Below, piece by piece: positions 15,725-22,586 of a stretch of DNA of 28,821 bases. Position numbers and translations under genes: made by a program. The notes under the pieces are model-generated. The model made no database searches and was not told where the DNA came from. It was given only the letters and a program-made list of their open reading frames with translations. The DNA lies in contig CAJTQE010000015.1 in NCBI GenBank assembly GCA_910578655.1, forward strand, positions 1 through 28,821. The letters are read 5' to 3'. The stretch comes from an uncultured Christensenella sp. (GTDB lineage Bacteria; Bacillota; Clostridia; Christensenellales; Borkfalkiaceae). Within the stretch, counting starts at the first letter, position 1, and every line of letters begins with the position of its first letter.

Positions 15725-16272
15725 TGAAGTACCTCTTCAATCATTTTTTTCGTAAGTGACACGGGCAGCCCGACAACGGACGTATAGCTGCCGAAATATT
15801 CCCTCACAAGTCCGCCGTCCTGAATACCGTAGCTGCCCGCCTTGTCGAGCGGCGAACCGCTGTCAACGTAAATTTTAATAAACTCGTCCGAAAGAGTGTT
15901 GAACCGGACTTCGGTCTTTTCAAACCGGATAAGCTTTTTACTTTTATAGCGTACGCAAACCGCCGTAATGACGTAGTGGGTTTTGCCGGACAACCGCTTT
16001 AACGTTGCAGTCGCGTCGGCGCTATCTTTCGGTTTGCCCAAAATTTCGCCCTCCGACACTACTACGGTGTCGCACCCGACGACTACCGCATCGCCGTTTT
16101 TTTCGGACACGTCGTCGCACTTGCCCTCAGCAACTGCGCAAACGACCTGTTCGGGGAAAAGCGACATATTAAATTTTTCCTCGCCTGACGACGGAATCAC
16201 CTCAAACTCGGGTACGATAAGGGCAAACAGTTCCTTTCGTCTCGGCGAGGCGCTTGCTAAAATATATCTCAT
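15721..16272 (-). CDS. maf: Maf family nucleoside triphosphate pyrophosphatase
   Basis: A Maf/HAM1-like house-cleaning pyrophosphatase, hydrolysing non-canonical nucleoside triphosphates (dTTP/UTP or m5UTP type) and linked in Bacillus to division arrest. The start is set at the ATG at 16272, giving MRYILASASPRRKELF, the family N-terminus with the SxSPRR motif. A GTG nine codons earlier lies inside a hairpin stem and is rejected. Other motifs are GCDTVVV (catalytic Asp), LGKPKD, LSGKTHYVIT and DKAGSYGIQDGG. The length of 183 residues is normal. There is no clear Shine-Dalgarno sequence before the ATG. It overlaps the mreB-like gene by 4 nt. Confidence 0.92.
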   Translation of the reverse strand: MRYILASASPRRKELFALIVPEFEVIPSSGEEKFNMSLFPEQVVCAVAEGKCDDVSEKNGDAVVVGCDTVVVSEGEILGKPKDSADATATLKRLSGKTHYVITAVCVRYKSKKLIRFEKTEVRFNTLSDEFIKIYVDSGSPLDKAGSYGIQDGGLVREYFGSYTSVVGLPVSLTKKMIEEVLQ

Positions 16273-16287
16273 TTGCTTAAACGAATT

Positions 16288-16313
16288 TAAATGCCGCACC
16301 CGTGCGGCATTTA
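16288..16313. repeat. Hairpin between ppx and maf
   Basis: A perfect 12-bp stem (16288-16299 with 16302-16313) with a 2-nt loop core, starting 3 nt past the ppx stop and ending 15 nt before the maf ATG. There is no U-run in the minus direction, so it is at best a leaky terminator or a 3'-end protecting/processing structure within a ppx-maf-mreB transcript. Confidence 0.6.
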
Positions 16314-16316
16314 ATT

Positions 16317-17831
16317 TTAAAGTATTTCCAAATTTTTACAGAATGCCTTTTTAAACTCTCCGCTCGCCTGCATTGCCGCGCGTATTTCAAGCGAAGCATC
16401 GCCGTCGACTTCGGTTTTCATTATTACCGAATCGCCCAAAATATCGCAGTTGACGGACTTAATCGTTCCTGCCATAGCCCTGTCAAGACTTTCTGCAATT
16501 CTGAGCATAATGCCCAGCCTCTTAACTATTTCGATGTCGTCCTCTTGCAGAATATCCTTGTACTTGGCCCACTCGTAGAGATTGATATCCTCTTTCTTGT
16601 GACAGCAAGCAGTAAACGCGGCAAGCACTATTTCTCTGTGAGTTACGCCATAGAGCGAAGAATTTAAAATCACGTAACAGCTGTGACGCTGATGGTTGTA
16701 AAATTTTATGCGCTGACCGCAGTCGTGCAAGGTTGCGGCAACTTTTAAAACCTTTAAATACTGACGGGGGAATTTATGCAAAACCCTGAGCTGTTTGAAA
16801 AGCTGAATACTTAAATTGACAACGTGCTCTACGTGCTTGACGTCGCAGCCGTAGTATTTGACAAGGGTAGTAAGCGAATAATTAAGTACGTCGGAAATGG
16901 GCTTTTCTTCCGTAACGGGAAGCGCCTGATTAAACATTATACCCTCTCGAAGTCCCGAACCCGAGAAAGTAAACTTTTCGAAATTGAAGAAACTTACAAA
17001 CGATTTGATTACCGCAAGCGCGGCAGGAAGAATGTCGGCGCGTTCTGCGGAAAGACCTTTAATCCTCTTCTTTTTGTCGATATCAAGCACCTTTATCATA
17101 TCGTAAACGGTGTTGAAATCTTCCGCTGTCATAGTGAAGTTATGCACCAAATCTATGGGATACTTATGAACCATTTTACCTATTTTAAAAAGGTTTCTGA
17201 ACGAACCGCCGACGCCTATCATATGCACGTCAGGGTCTATTTCGTTTATCCAGGCAACCTTTTTAAGCTGTTCGGTGAAAAATTCTTCTATCTTCTGCGC
17301 TTGTTCTTCGGGCTTTAAGCCGTCGCCGGAAAAAAGCCCCGTCAAAGTGACCGCACCGAAAGGCAGGGTGGTATAATTCAGTATATTGCGGCGGTTGTAG
17401 TAAACAATTTTTGTTGCGCCTCCGCCTATCTCCAAAATCAAACCCTTTGGTACGTCCATGGAATTTATTACGCCGCGATATACGTAAACCGCCTCTTCTT
17501 CCGCCGAAAGAACGCGGATCTTAATTCCGCAGCTTGCCTGAATTTCATCAAGGAAACTGCGCTGATTTTTAGCACGGCGAACCGCCGCAGTGGCAACCGC
17601 AATAATGCGGGTAACGCCGCTTGCGTCGCAAAGCTTTCTGAACATTTTCAGCGTTCTTATGGTTTCGGCAACGCGCTGCGGTTTTAAAAACCCGTCGCGC
17701 TCCATATCCTGTCCCAACCGGACGCTTTCTTTAAGCTCGTCCACGACCATAAAATATCCGTCTGCAAACAAGTTAACTATGACGAGCCTTGCGGAATTTG
17801 AGCCTAAATCAATGATGCCTATCTTTTCCAA
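16317..17831 (-). CDS. Ppx/GppA phosphatase family protein with HD domain
   Basis: A 504-residue exopolyphosphatase/guanosine pentaphosphatase of the actin-like ASKHA fold. The N-terminal GIIDLGSNSARLVIV (4-18) is phosphate loop 1, VATAAVRRAKN holds a family substrate loop and LILEIGGGATKI is phosphate loop 2. The C-terminal third is an HD-type helical domain with LHDCGQ and a later CCHKK stretch, as in long Ppx proteins. It should act on polyphosphate and/or pppGpp; which one cannot be told from sequence. The start is TTG at 17831, with AGGAG at correct spacing; ATG nearby is out of frame. It has its own promoter and a leader hairpin. maf and the mreB-like gene follow. Confidence 0.88.
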   Translation of the reverse strand: MEKIGIIDLGSNSARLVIVNLFADGYFMVVDELKESVRLGQDMERDGFLKPQRVAETIRTLKMFRKLCDASGVTRIIAVATAAVRRAKNQRSFLDEIQASCGIKIRVLSAEEEAVYVYRGVINSMDVPKGLILEIGGGATKIVYYNRRNILNYTTLPFGAVTLTGLFSGDGLKPEEQAQKIEEFFTEQLKKVAWINEIDPDVHMIGVGGSFRNLFKIGKMVHKYPIDLVHNFTMTAEDFNTVYDMIKVLDIDKKKRIKGLSAERADILPAALAVIKSFVSFFNFEKFTFSGSGLREGIMFNQALPVTEEKPISDVLNYSLTTLVKYYGCDVKHVEHVVNLSIQLFKQLRVLHKFPRQYLKVLKVAATLHDCGQRIKFYNHQRHSCYVILNSSLYGVTHREIVLAAFTACCHKKEDINLYEWAKYKDILQEDDIEIVKRLGIMLRIAESLDRAMAGTIKSVNCDILGDSVIMKTEVDGDASLEIRAAMQASGEFKKAFCKNLEIL

Positions 17832-17845
17832 AACATTCTCCTACG

Positions 17846-17869
17846 CGGTTATTCTTCCGACAATAACCG
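17846..17869 (-). promoter_or_regulatory. Leader hairpin just upstream of the ppx ribosome site
   Basis: An 8-bp stem (17846-17853 with 17862-17869) and 8-nt loop lie in the predicted ppx leader, ending about 4 nt before the AGGAG that serves the TTG start. Such a placement could modulate initiation or stabilise the messenger; no known riboregulator motif is recognised. Confidence 0.5.
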
Positions 17870-17897
17870 TATTTTTTTCACTTTTGATATCACAGAA

Positions 17898-17926
17898 ATT
17901 ATAACATATAATTTACAGTTTGTACA
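17898..17926 (-). promoter_or_regulatory. Promoter of ppx
   Basis: TGTACA (17921-17926) and TATAAT (17898-17903, minus) are 17 nt apart. It lies directly after the terminator of the folate operon and gives a leader of about 60 nt. Confidence 0.65.
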
Positions 17927-17930
17927 TATT

Positions 17931-17968
17931 TTTTAAAAAACTTTATGCAATTTGCACAAAGTTTTTTT
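17931..17968 (-). terminator. Terminator of the folate operon
   Basis: On the minus strand a stem of about 13 bp, with one G-U pair, is built from flanking A6 and T6-7 runs around a CTTTGTGC core, overlapping the folB-folK stop codon. The U-run of the 3' arm closes the stem as in many AT-rich terminators. Confidence 0.75.
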
Positions 17969-18731
17969 AATCTATTAAGTGCGGCGCTATTTTTTTAAGC
18001 GGTATTTTTACAAATTCACGGTTTTTATAGTCGCAGTGAGGCACAGTAAGCCGTTCGTCGCAAATTATTTTATCGCCGTAAAAGATTATATCTATATCCA
18101 AAGTCCTGTCGTCCCAACGCCTGTCGCGCACCCTGCCGCACTCTTGTTCGATACGGTTAATCTCGTCAAGCAAGCTATGCGGAGGCAGAAAAGTTTGCAC
18201 GCAGACGGCGCAGTTAACAAACTTGTTTTTTGCAACGCCGCCGTACGGCGCGGTTTCCATAAACGGAGAAACCTTTTCAACCGTTATTCCGCGCGTACCG
18301 TCAAGCGCGGATATTGCTTTATTTAAGTAGCCCTGCCTGTCGCCGACGGACGAGCCGAGCGAAAGATACGCCTTTACGCGTTCGAGTTCGACCGTCACGC
18401 CCACGCTTTTGAATTTCTGGGTAATAGGCGCCTGCGGCTTATTGACGGTGAGCTTAACCGCGTCAACGGAAGAAAACTTTTCAAGTATTTTAAAGGCACA
18501 TTCAAGCGCAAGTTTTTCAATTAAGTTAAACGAATTGCCCGTTACCGCTTCTTCCAAAAGCGAACATACTTCGGCGTAGTTAACCGTTGAACTTAACTCG
18601 TCGTTTAACGCAGGCATCAGCCCGACGGTCAACTCCGCATCGAAAACAAATTTTTGAGGTTTGACCTTTTCGAATTCCAACACCCCGTTACAGGCGGAAA
18701 ATTCCAAACCTTCGATGTTAATTTTTCCCAT
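17967..18731 (-). CDS. folBK: Fused dihydroneopterin aldolase and HPPK (FolB-FolK)
   Basis: A 254-residue two-domain enzyme for consecutive folate steps: cleavage of dihydroneopterin to hydroxymethyl-dihydropterin, then its pyrophosphorylation with ATP. FolB spans about 1-118, with ACNGVLEFEK, the catalytic Glu72 region FNLIEKLA and Lys98 in NKPQAPI. HPPK spans about 120-254, with YLSLGSSVGDR (122-132; SS where SN is usual), FVNCAVCVQT, RVRDRRWDDRTLDIDIIFYG (200-219) with the metal-binding DxD, and PHCDYKNREFV. The start has AAAGGAG and overlaps folP by 14 nt. It is the last gene of folC-folP-folBK. The same fusion is known in other Bacillota. Confidence 0.95.
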   Translation of the reverse strand: MGKINIEGLEFSACNGVLEFEKVKPQKFVFDAELTVGLMPALNDELSSTVNYAEVCSLLEEAVTGNSFNLIEKLALECAFKILEKFSSVDAVKLTVNKPQAPITQKFKSVGVTVELERVKAYLSLGSSVGDRQGYLNKAISALDGTRGITVEKVSPFMETAPYGGVAKNKFVNCAVCVQTFLPPHSLLDEINRIEQECGRVRDRRWDDRTLDIDIIFYGDKIICDERLTVPHCDYKNREFVKIPLKKIAPHLID

Positions 18732-19494
18732 AGCACTCCTTTATTGCAAGCACGTTTTCCTTTACGTCGTGAACACGCACGAACAGTACTCCTTTCTTAC
18801 AGGCAAGGCGAGTACTTTGCAGCGTCGCTTCAAGCCTGTCCTCAGCGTTTCCGCCGAACATAGATTTTCGGCTTGTACCTAAAAGCAACGGATACCCGAA
18901 ACCAAGCTTTTCATAGCCCTCTAAAAGCTGCCAATTCTGTTCTTTGGTCTTTGCAAATCCTATTCCGCCGTCAACGCAGATTCTGTCCTGCGCTATACCT
19001 GCGTCAAGAGCAAGCCGAACGCCGTCCTTTAAAAAACCGTTGATACTTTTGAATATATCTCCGCAAAGCACGCTTTTCGCATTGTGCATTATGCAGACGG
19101 ACGCGTTAAACTTCGCTATCGTTTTAGCCATTCGGCTATCGCGGCTGAGTCCCCAAACGTCGTTTATCATATCCGCACCGTTTTCAAGCGCGAATTCGGC
19201 GCACTTTTGAAAATAAGTATCAACCGAAACGGGAACGTCGAAGTTGCGCTTTATCAGCTCTAACGGGCGGGCAAGCCGCGCTATCTCTTCCTCCGCAGAT
19301 ACTTCGGTATAGTTCGGCCTTGTAGACTGCGCGCCTAAATCTATTACAGCCGCGCCGTCCTTTACCGCACGTTCAACAGTCTTTAAAACGGTGTATTCTC
19401 CGTTGCGGCTGGGCGCGTAAAAACTGTCGGGGGTCAGGTTGACTATCGCCATAACGTAAGTATAGTTTTTGAATTGCGATTTTCCTATCTTCAT
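18718..19494 (-). CDS. folP: Dihydropteroate synthase
   Basis: A 258-residue TIM-barrel enzyme condensing hydroxymethyl-dihydropterin pyrophosphate with p-aminobenzoate; it is the sulfonamide target. Motifs are NLTPDSF (19-25), DLGAQSTRP (52-60), VSVDTYFQKCAEFALENGA, INDVWG (110-115), VDGGIGFAKT (174-183), GTSRKSMF (206-213) and the final RVHDV. Several differ from the common forms (NVTPDSFSDGG, GGESTRPG, DPGIGFGK), so it belongs to a diverged branch. No Shine-Dalgarno sequence lies at a normal distance; an AGAGGGG occurs 17 nt upstream, which is too far. It follows folC by 59 nt. Confidence 0.93.
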   Translation of the reverse strand: MKIGKSQFKNYTYVMAIVNLTPDSFYAPSRNGEYTVLKTVERAVKDGAAVIDLGAQSTRPNYTEVSAEEEIARLARPLELIKRNFDVPVSVDTYFQKCAEFALENGADMINDVWGLSRDSRMAKTIAKFNASVCIMHNAKSVLCGDIFKSINGFLKDGVRLALDAGIAQDRICVDGGIGFAKTKEQNWQLLEGYEKLGFGYPLLLGTSRKSMFGGNAEDRLEATLQSTRLACKKGVLFVRVHDVKENVLAIKECYGKN

Positions 19495-19532
19495 TTAATA
19501 AGCAACAAAACCCCTCTCTTTTTTTTCGTTTG

Positions 19533-19553
19533 AAAAAGCCCCGACCGAACGGG
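19533..19553 (-). terminator. Weak stem-plus-T signal between folC and folP
   Basis: CCCG (19550-19553, minus) pairs with CGGG (19540-19543), and the arm is followed by G, C and five T in the minus direction. It touches the folC stop. The stem is only 4 bp plus possible wobble pairs, so it would be partial at best, letting some transcription into folP. Confidence 0.3.
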
Positions 19554-20696
19554 TCAGCATTGCGCCGCCCTATTCAAACACCTTCTCTCTATCCATTCCA
19601 AAGCCTCTTTCAAAAGCGTAAACGAACCGCACACGACGACGATTTCGCCGTCCGCCTTTTCGAGAGCTTGCGTCACGCTTGCCGCCTTGAGCGTCCTTTT
19701 TTTTCCGAATTGCTTGCGGCAGTGCGCATAAGTATCTTCAAGCGTCCTTGCGCGGGCGCACGGACAGGCTACCGCAATTATTTCGTCTGCAACAATCTTT
19801 GACAGGTTTCCGTCTATATCCTTATCGTTAAGACACCCGAAAATGACCGTCCGCTTTTTTTCGCTTTTATATAAATATTCCGCAAGCGGCTCGAATGCGG
19901 CGGGGTTGTGCGCACCGTCTAAAATATACTCTCTGCCACCAACCGTAAATCTTTCAAGCCGTCCGCGCGGTTTACAGTTTTTAATCCCATCGTAAATCGC
20001 ACGCTCGTCAACACCTAATATCCTTGCCCCCTCTATCGCGCACGCCGCATTGCAAGGTTGCAGACAGCCGTCTGTATTCAGCCTGAATTTCTTTCCGTCA
20101 TAGATAAAACCGCCCTTAAAGACGTCGTCTATCTTATCGGCAAAAACGCAATCTTTAAAGTAATTGCGCACTTCCTCGCTTTGGTGCGCGTTAACCACCG
20201 CAGGGCAGTTTTTTATTATGCCCGACTTTTGACGGCATATCTTTTCAAGCGTGTCCCCGAGATACTCCGTATGCTCCAAAGAAATTGAAGTTATAACGGC
20301 AAGCTCCTTTTTGCTGATTGCATTCGTGGCGTCGTTGAGTCCGCCCATACCGCACTCTATAACCGCCCATTCGCAGCCCTCGCCCGCAAACGCGGCTATG
20401 GCGGAGGCGGTCAATTTTTCAAACGGACTTGCAAAGTCTGCCGTAACGGCATACTTTTCGTAAAGTTCCGGCGCAACGGGCTGACCGTCGATTTTAATCT
20501 GGTCGTAAAACGAATATACTTCCGGCGAGGTAAACGTGCCTACTTTTCTGCCTGCGGCAAGCAAAACCGAAGTAAAAAACTCCGCCGTAGACCCTTTGCC
20601 GTTAGTTCCGGCAATATGAATTATTTTAAGTTTATCATCGGGTCTGCCCAAACTGTCAAGCAAAGCGCGCACCGGCCCGGTTGAAAATTTTTTCAT
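19554..20696 (-). CDS. folC: Folylpolyglutamate/dihydrofolate synthase
   Basis: A 380-residue Mur-ligase-type enzyme adding glutamate to dihydropteroate and folates. IHIAGTNGKGST (26-37) is the P-loop, TFTSPEVYSFYDQI the family signature, VIECGMGGLNDATN the second, HTEYLGDTLEKICRQKSGIIK the third (with the carbamylated-Lys region) and LDGAHNPAAF marks the C-terminal domain. It is about 40-50 residues shorter than typical. The N-terminus is short: only some 25 residues before the P-loop; an upstream extension is excluded by the promoter. It heads the folC-folP-folBK operon. The ATG is 7 nt after a TATAAT and has no Shine-Dalgarno sequence, so it looks leaderless. Confidence 0.93.
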   Translation of the reverse strand: MKKFSTGPVRALLDSLGRPDDKLKIIHIAGTNGKGSTAEFFTSVLLAAGRKVGTFTSPEVYSFYDQIKIDGQPVAPELYEKYAVTADFASPFEKLTASAIAAFAGEGCEWAVIECGMGGLNDATNAISKKELAVITSISLEHTEYLGDTLEKICRQKSGIIKNCPAVVNAHQSEEVRNYFKDCVFADKIDDVFKGGFIYDGKKFRLNTDGCLQPCNAACAIEGARILGVDERAIYDGIKNCKPRGRLERFTVGGREYILDGAHNPAAFEPLAEYLYKSEKKRTVIFGCLNDKDIDGNLSKIVADEIIAVACPCARARTLEDTYAHCRKQFGKKRTLKAASVTQALEKADGEIVVVCGSFTLLKEALEWIERRCLNRAAQC

Positions 20697-20703
20697 TTAA
20701 ACA

Positions 20704-20732
20704 ATTATAGCACTCTTTAAATTCTTTTACAA
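20704..20732 (-). promoter_or_regulatory. Promoter of the folate operon, abutting the folC start
   Basis: TTGTAA (20727-20732, minus) and a perfect TATAAT (20704-20709) are exactly 17 nt apart. Only 7 nt separate the -10 from the ATG at 20696, so transcription should begin at the start codon. Confidence 0.75.
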
Positions 20733-20766
20733 GAATATTGAAAAGTTTTTTACGCAAACTCTTAAT

Positions 20767-21441
20767 ATGGCTCTTGTTTTTATACGCACGGCAATTATAT
20801 TTTTAACACTGCTGTTTATAATGAGACTGATGGGCAAAAGTCAGATAGGCGAAATGCAGCCGTTTGAATTTGTTATCACTCTGCTTATTGCCGAGTTGGC
20901 GTGCATACCTATGGCGGACTCTTCCGTTCCGCTGTTTTACGGAATAATCGCAATAGTTGCAATTTTCGTACTGCATCAGATAGTGTGGCTGTTGGACTTA
21001 TGGTTTAAGCCCGTGAAAAGGGCGGTATGCGGAAAGCCGTCGCTGGTCATTAATAAAGACGGTATTGACGAGTATCAGATTAAATCAAACAACATTGATA
21101 TAAGCGACTTAATCGAGAGTATGCGCGTAGCGGGCTATTTCAGCCTTGACGACGTATTTTACGGACTTTACGAATCTAACGGAAGCTTTTCCGCGCTTGA
21201 AAATCCCGACAGGCAAACCTCTTCACTTTCCGTGCTTTTGATAGACAGCGGAAAAGCCGACAAAAAAAACCTCAAACAGTGCGGAATACAGCCGGATGAC
21301 TTAAACGAATTTTTGTCGGCGCAGAAAACCAAACTTAAAGACGTGCTGGTTATGACGGTAAACGGCGAGGGCAGAGTATACTTTCAAAAACGCGGACAAA
21401 AGTACGAAATACTTGAAATGGAGATAAAAAACCAATGGTAA
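20767..21441 (+). CDS. DUF421 (YetF-type) membrane protein
   Basis: A 224-residue protein of the YetF/DUF421 family: three N-terminal membrane helices (about residues 3-20, 30-48 and 55-78) with the signature RLMGKSQIGEMQPFEF (19-34), then a cytoplasmic alpha/beta domain holding KPSLVINKDGI and SDLIESMRVAGYFSLDDV. Family members occur in many sporulating Bacillota, some under sporulation control; biochemical function is unknown. No Shine-Dalgarno sequence precedes the ATG; a CTTAAT, 17 nt after a TTGAAA, ends at the start codon, too close to be a normal -10. It overlaps the DUF4363 gene by 7 nt and is divergent from folC. Confidence 0.9.
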   Translation: MALVFIRTAIIFLTLLFIMRLMGKSQIGEMQPFEFVITLLIAELACIPMADSSVPLFYGIIAIVAIFVLHQIVWLLDLWFKPVKRAVCGKPSLVINKDGIDEYQIKSNNIDISDLIESMRVAGYFSLDDVFYGLYESNGSFSALENPDRQTSSLSVLLIDSGKADKKNLKQCGIQPDDLNEFLSAQKTKLKDVLVMTVNGEGRVYFQKRGQKYEILEMEIKNQW

Positions 21442-21812
21442 AATCTTTAATATACACCGTAACGGCAATCGCGCTGTGCCTTGCGCTGTTTATAGGCGTT
21501 GAAATATATTTAAACAAACAGTTTAATGAATTTCACGCAACGCTTGAAACCCTGTATAAAAAAGTGGAAAACGAAACAGCCAACCGCGAGGACGCTTACG
21601 CCGTACGCGAAATGTGGTCGGACAAAAAAAGCAAACTGCACATCTTCATTCCCCATAACGACATTTCTTACGTCGATTACTGGCTTAGCGAAACTTGCGG
21701 ACTTATCTACAAAAAAGAATACAGCCTTGCGCTTGCAAATATCGAAGTTTTGCAGGAAATTACCAAGACCCTGCCCGGAGGCTACTCCATTAAACTTGAA
21801 AATATATTTTAA
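21435..21812 (+). CDS. DUF4363 family protein, partner of DUF421
   Basis: A 125-residue protein with one N-terminal membrane helix (about residues 4-23) and a helical outer domain containing Trp-rich and charged helices (VREMWSDKKSKLHIFIPHND). Its size, the membrane anchor and the IPHND motif fit DUF4363, typically encoded right after DUF421 genes in Clostridia, as here with a 7-nt overlap. The pair probably forms one membrane complex (inference from constant linkage). The gene ends 2 nt before the A-run of a strong terminator. Confidence 0.82.
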   Translation: MVKSLIYTVTAIALCLALFIGVEIYLNKQFNEFHATLETLYKKVENETANREDAYAVREMWSDKKSKLHIFIPHNDISYVDYWLSETCGLIYKKEYSLALANIEVLQEITKTLPGGYSIKLENIF

Positions 21813-21814
21813 AC

Positions 21815-21850
21815 TAAAAAAATACCGTGCCTCTATGCACGGTATTTTTT
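21815..21850. terminator. Bidirectional terminator between DUF4363 and the Xre gene
   Basis: A 10-bp stem (21821-21830 with 21837-21846) and 6-nt loop, with an A-run at 21815-21822 and a T-run to 21850, so it ends transcripts from both sides. It lies 7 nt from the xre stop. Confidence 0.92.
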
Positions 21851-21857
21851 ATAGCGA

Positions 21858-22079
21858 TTAATTTCTTTTATCTGCAATACACATAATATCGTTTGCATCC
21901 AAGTCAAGTAAAATGCAAAGATTTGCAAAAGTATCAAGCGCAGGCATCGCCCGACCTGAAATATATTGCCCTATAGTCGGCTGTTTAATCCCAAGCTTTT
22001 GAGCAATTTCAGTTTGTGTCAATGTACTACTCTTAATAGCTTCTTTTATTTTTATTTGTATTTGATTTAAAGTTACCAT
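21858..22079 (-). CDS. Xre/Cro-CI family transcriptional regulator
   Basis: A 73-residue single-domain DNA-binding protein. The helix-turn-helix is LTQTEIAQKLGIKQPTIGQY (20-39), followed by ISGRAMPALDTFANLCILLD (40-59), the usual fourth and fifth helices of the Cro/CI fold. It has no extra sensor or dimerisation domain. The ribosome site is AGGA. The gene is divergent from a 74-residue unknown protein across a 135-nt spacer with three matching palindromes, one of which overlaps its own TATAAT, so it very probably represses both itself and its neighbour. The whole patch is AT-richer than its flanks, which fits acquisition by transfer or a phage remnant. Confidence 0.93.
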   Translation of the reverse strand: MVTLNQIQIKIKEAIKSSTLTQTEIAQKLGIKQPTIGQYISGRAMPALDTFANLCILLDLDANDIMCIADKRN

Positions 22080-22112
22080 AATTATTTTCCTATTTTTTGT
22101 TTTTTATAATTA

Positions 22113-22129
22113 TATAGGAAATGCCTATA
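22113..22129. promoter_or_regulatory. Operator-like palindrome 1 (near xre)
   Basis: TATAGG-N5-CCTATA, a perfect 17-bp palindrome with a 5-nt centre (AAATG). On the minus strand its 3' half overlaps a TATAAT -10 candidate of the xre gene. It matches the other two sites and is proposed as an Xre binding site. Confidence 0.75.
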
Positions 22130-22135
22130 AAATAC

Positions 22136-22165
22136 TTGAATTATAGGCAGCACCTATGATATTAT
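22136..22165 (+). promoter_or_regulatory. Promoter of the 74-residue protein gene
   Basis: TTGAAT (22136-22141) and TATTAT (22160-22165) are 18 nt apart. Palindrome 2 fills the spacer almost exactly, so a bound repressor would block RNA polymerase. Confidence 0.65.
22142..22158. promoter_or_regulatory. Operator-like palindrome 2 (middle)
   Basis: TATAGG-N5-CCTATG, one mismatch from perfect symmetry, centre CAGCA. It lies between the -35 and -10 of the rightward promoter. Its centre is 29 bp from site 1. Confidence 0.75.
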
Positions 22166-22173
22166 ATATTCAT

Positions 22174-22190
22174 AATAGGCAATACCTATA
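22174..22190. promoter_or_regulatory. Operator-like palindrome 3 (near the 74-residue gene)
   Basis: AATAGG-N5-CCTATA, centre CAATA. It is near or just downstream of the expected rightward transcription start. Its centre is 32 bp from site 2, so all three sites are spaced at about three helical turns. Confidence 0.72.
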
Positions 22191-22214
22191 CAGTAAGAAT
22201 TTAAGGAGGATTTT

Positions 22215-22439
22215 ATGGACACAAAAGAGGTAGTTGAAACGCAAATTATAAGGCATAGTTATGATTATATGTTTTTGCTTGACATATTTGAAATGCTACG
22301 AGGTTATTGCTCTTTTTTACATAGCGACAAAAAACTTAGTACTCTTTTCACCGATTTATTAGAGTATTTAAATTCGCAGATACCGAACATTGAAGGTGAA
22401 ATTATAGATTATGAACTATTTGCCACGGTAAAAAAATAA
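22215..22439 (+). CDS. Unknown 74-residue protein, divergent partner of the Xre regulator
   Basis: A small, acidic, mostly helical protein (DYMFLLDIFEMLRGYCSF at about 17-34, then STLFTDLLEYLNSQI) with no recognised family, signal peptide or membrane segment. It has an excellent ribosome site (AAGGAGG, 7 nt before the ATG), a promoter with operator sites and its own terminator, so it is clearly an expressed gene. Codons are AT-rich: about 32% G+C by hand count over 22201-22380, well below the neighbours. It may be an anti-repressor, a prophage remnant or a toxin-like product; nothing in the sequence decides between these. Confidence 0.78.
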   Translation: MDTKEVVETQIIRHSYDYMFLLDIFEMLRGYCSFLHSDKKLSTLFTDLLEYLNSQIPNIEGEIIDYELFATVKK

Positions 22440-22460
22440 TGATGCTTTTCGAAAATATAG

Positions 22461-22489
22461 GTTTCCTCCTCGCAGGAAGCTGATTTTTT
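22461..22489 (+). terminator. Terminator after the 74-residue gene
   Basis: A 7-bp stem (22461-22467 with 22474-22480, one G-U pair) and 6-nt loop, followed after three bases by six T. Confidence 0.7.
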
Positions 22490-22535
22490 AAAAAATTATA
22501 AATAAACGAATTATTGAGAAAATGCAAGTAAACGC

Positions 22536-22567
22536 TTGACAAGATATACTATGTATTGTATAGTATA
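22536..22567 (+). promoter_or_regulatory. padR operon promoter with overlapping operator
   Basis: TTGACA (22536-22541) and TATAGT (22559-22564) are 17 nt apart. A perfect inverted repeat, TATACTAT at 22545-22552 and ATAGTATA at 22560-22567 with a 7-nt centre, covers the spacer and -10. This is the expected place for autorepression by the PadR protein encoded next. Confidence 0.8.
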
Positions 22568-22586
22568 GTACAAAGCAAGGTATGGT

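Noticed and set aside
16273..16299. GTG start for maf at 16299
   Set aside because: The GTG lies within the stem of the ppx-maf hairpin, and Maf proteins begin at the later ATG.
21526..21861. Alternative frame inside the DUF4363 gene
   Set aside because: It is out of frame with the DUF4363 protein, runs through the terminator and has no ribosome site.
22113..22190. CRISPR-like repeat array
   Set aside because: The three repeats are short palindromes in a promoter region with unequal spacers of 12 and 15 nt; they fit operators, and no cas gene is present.
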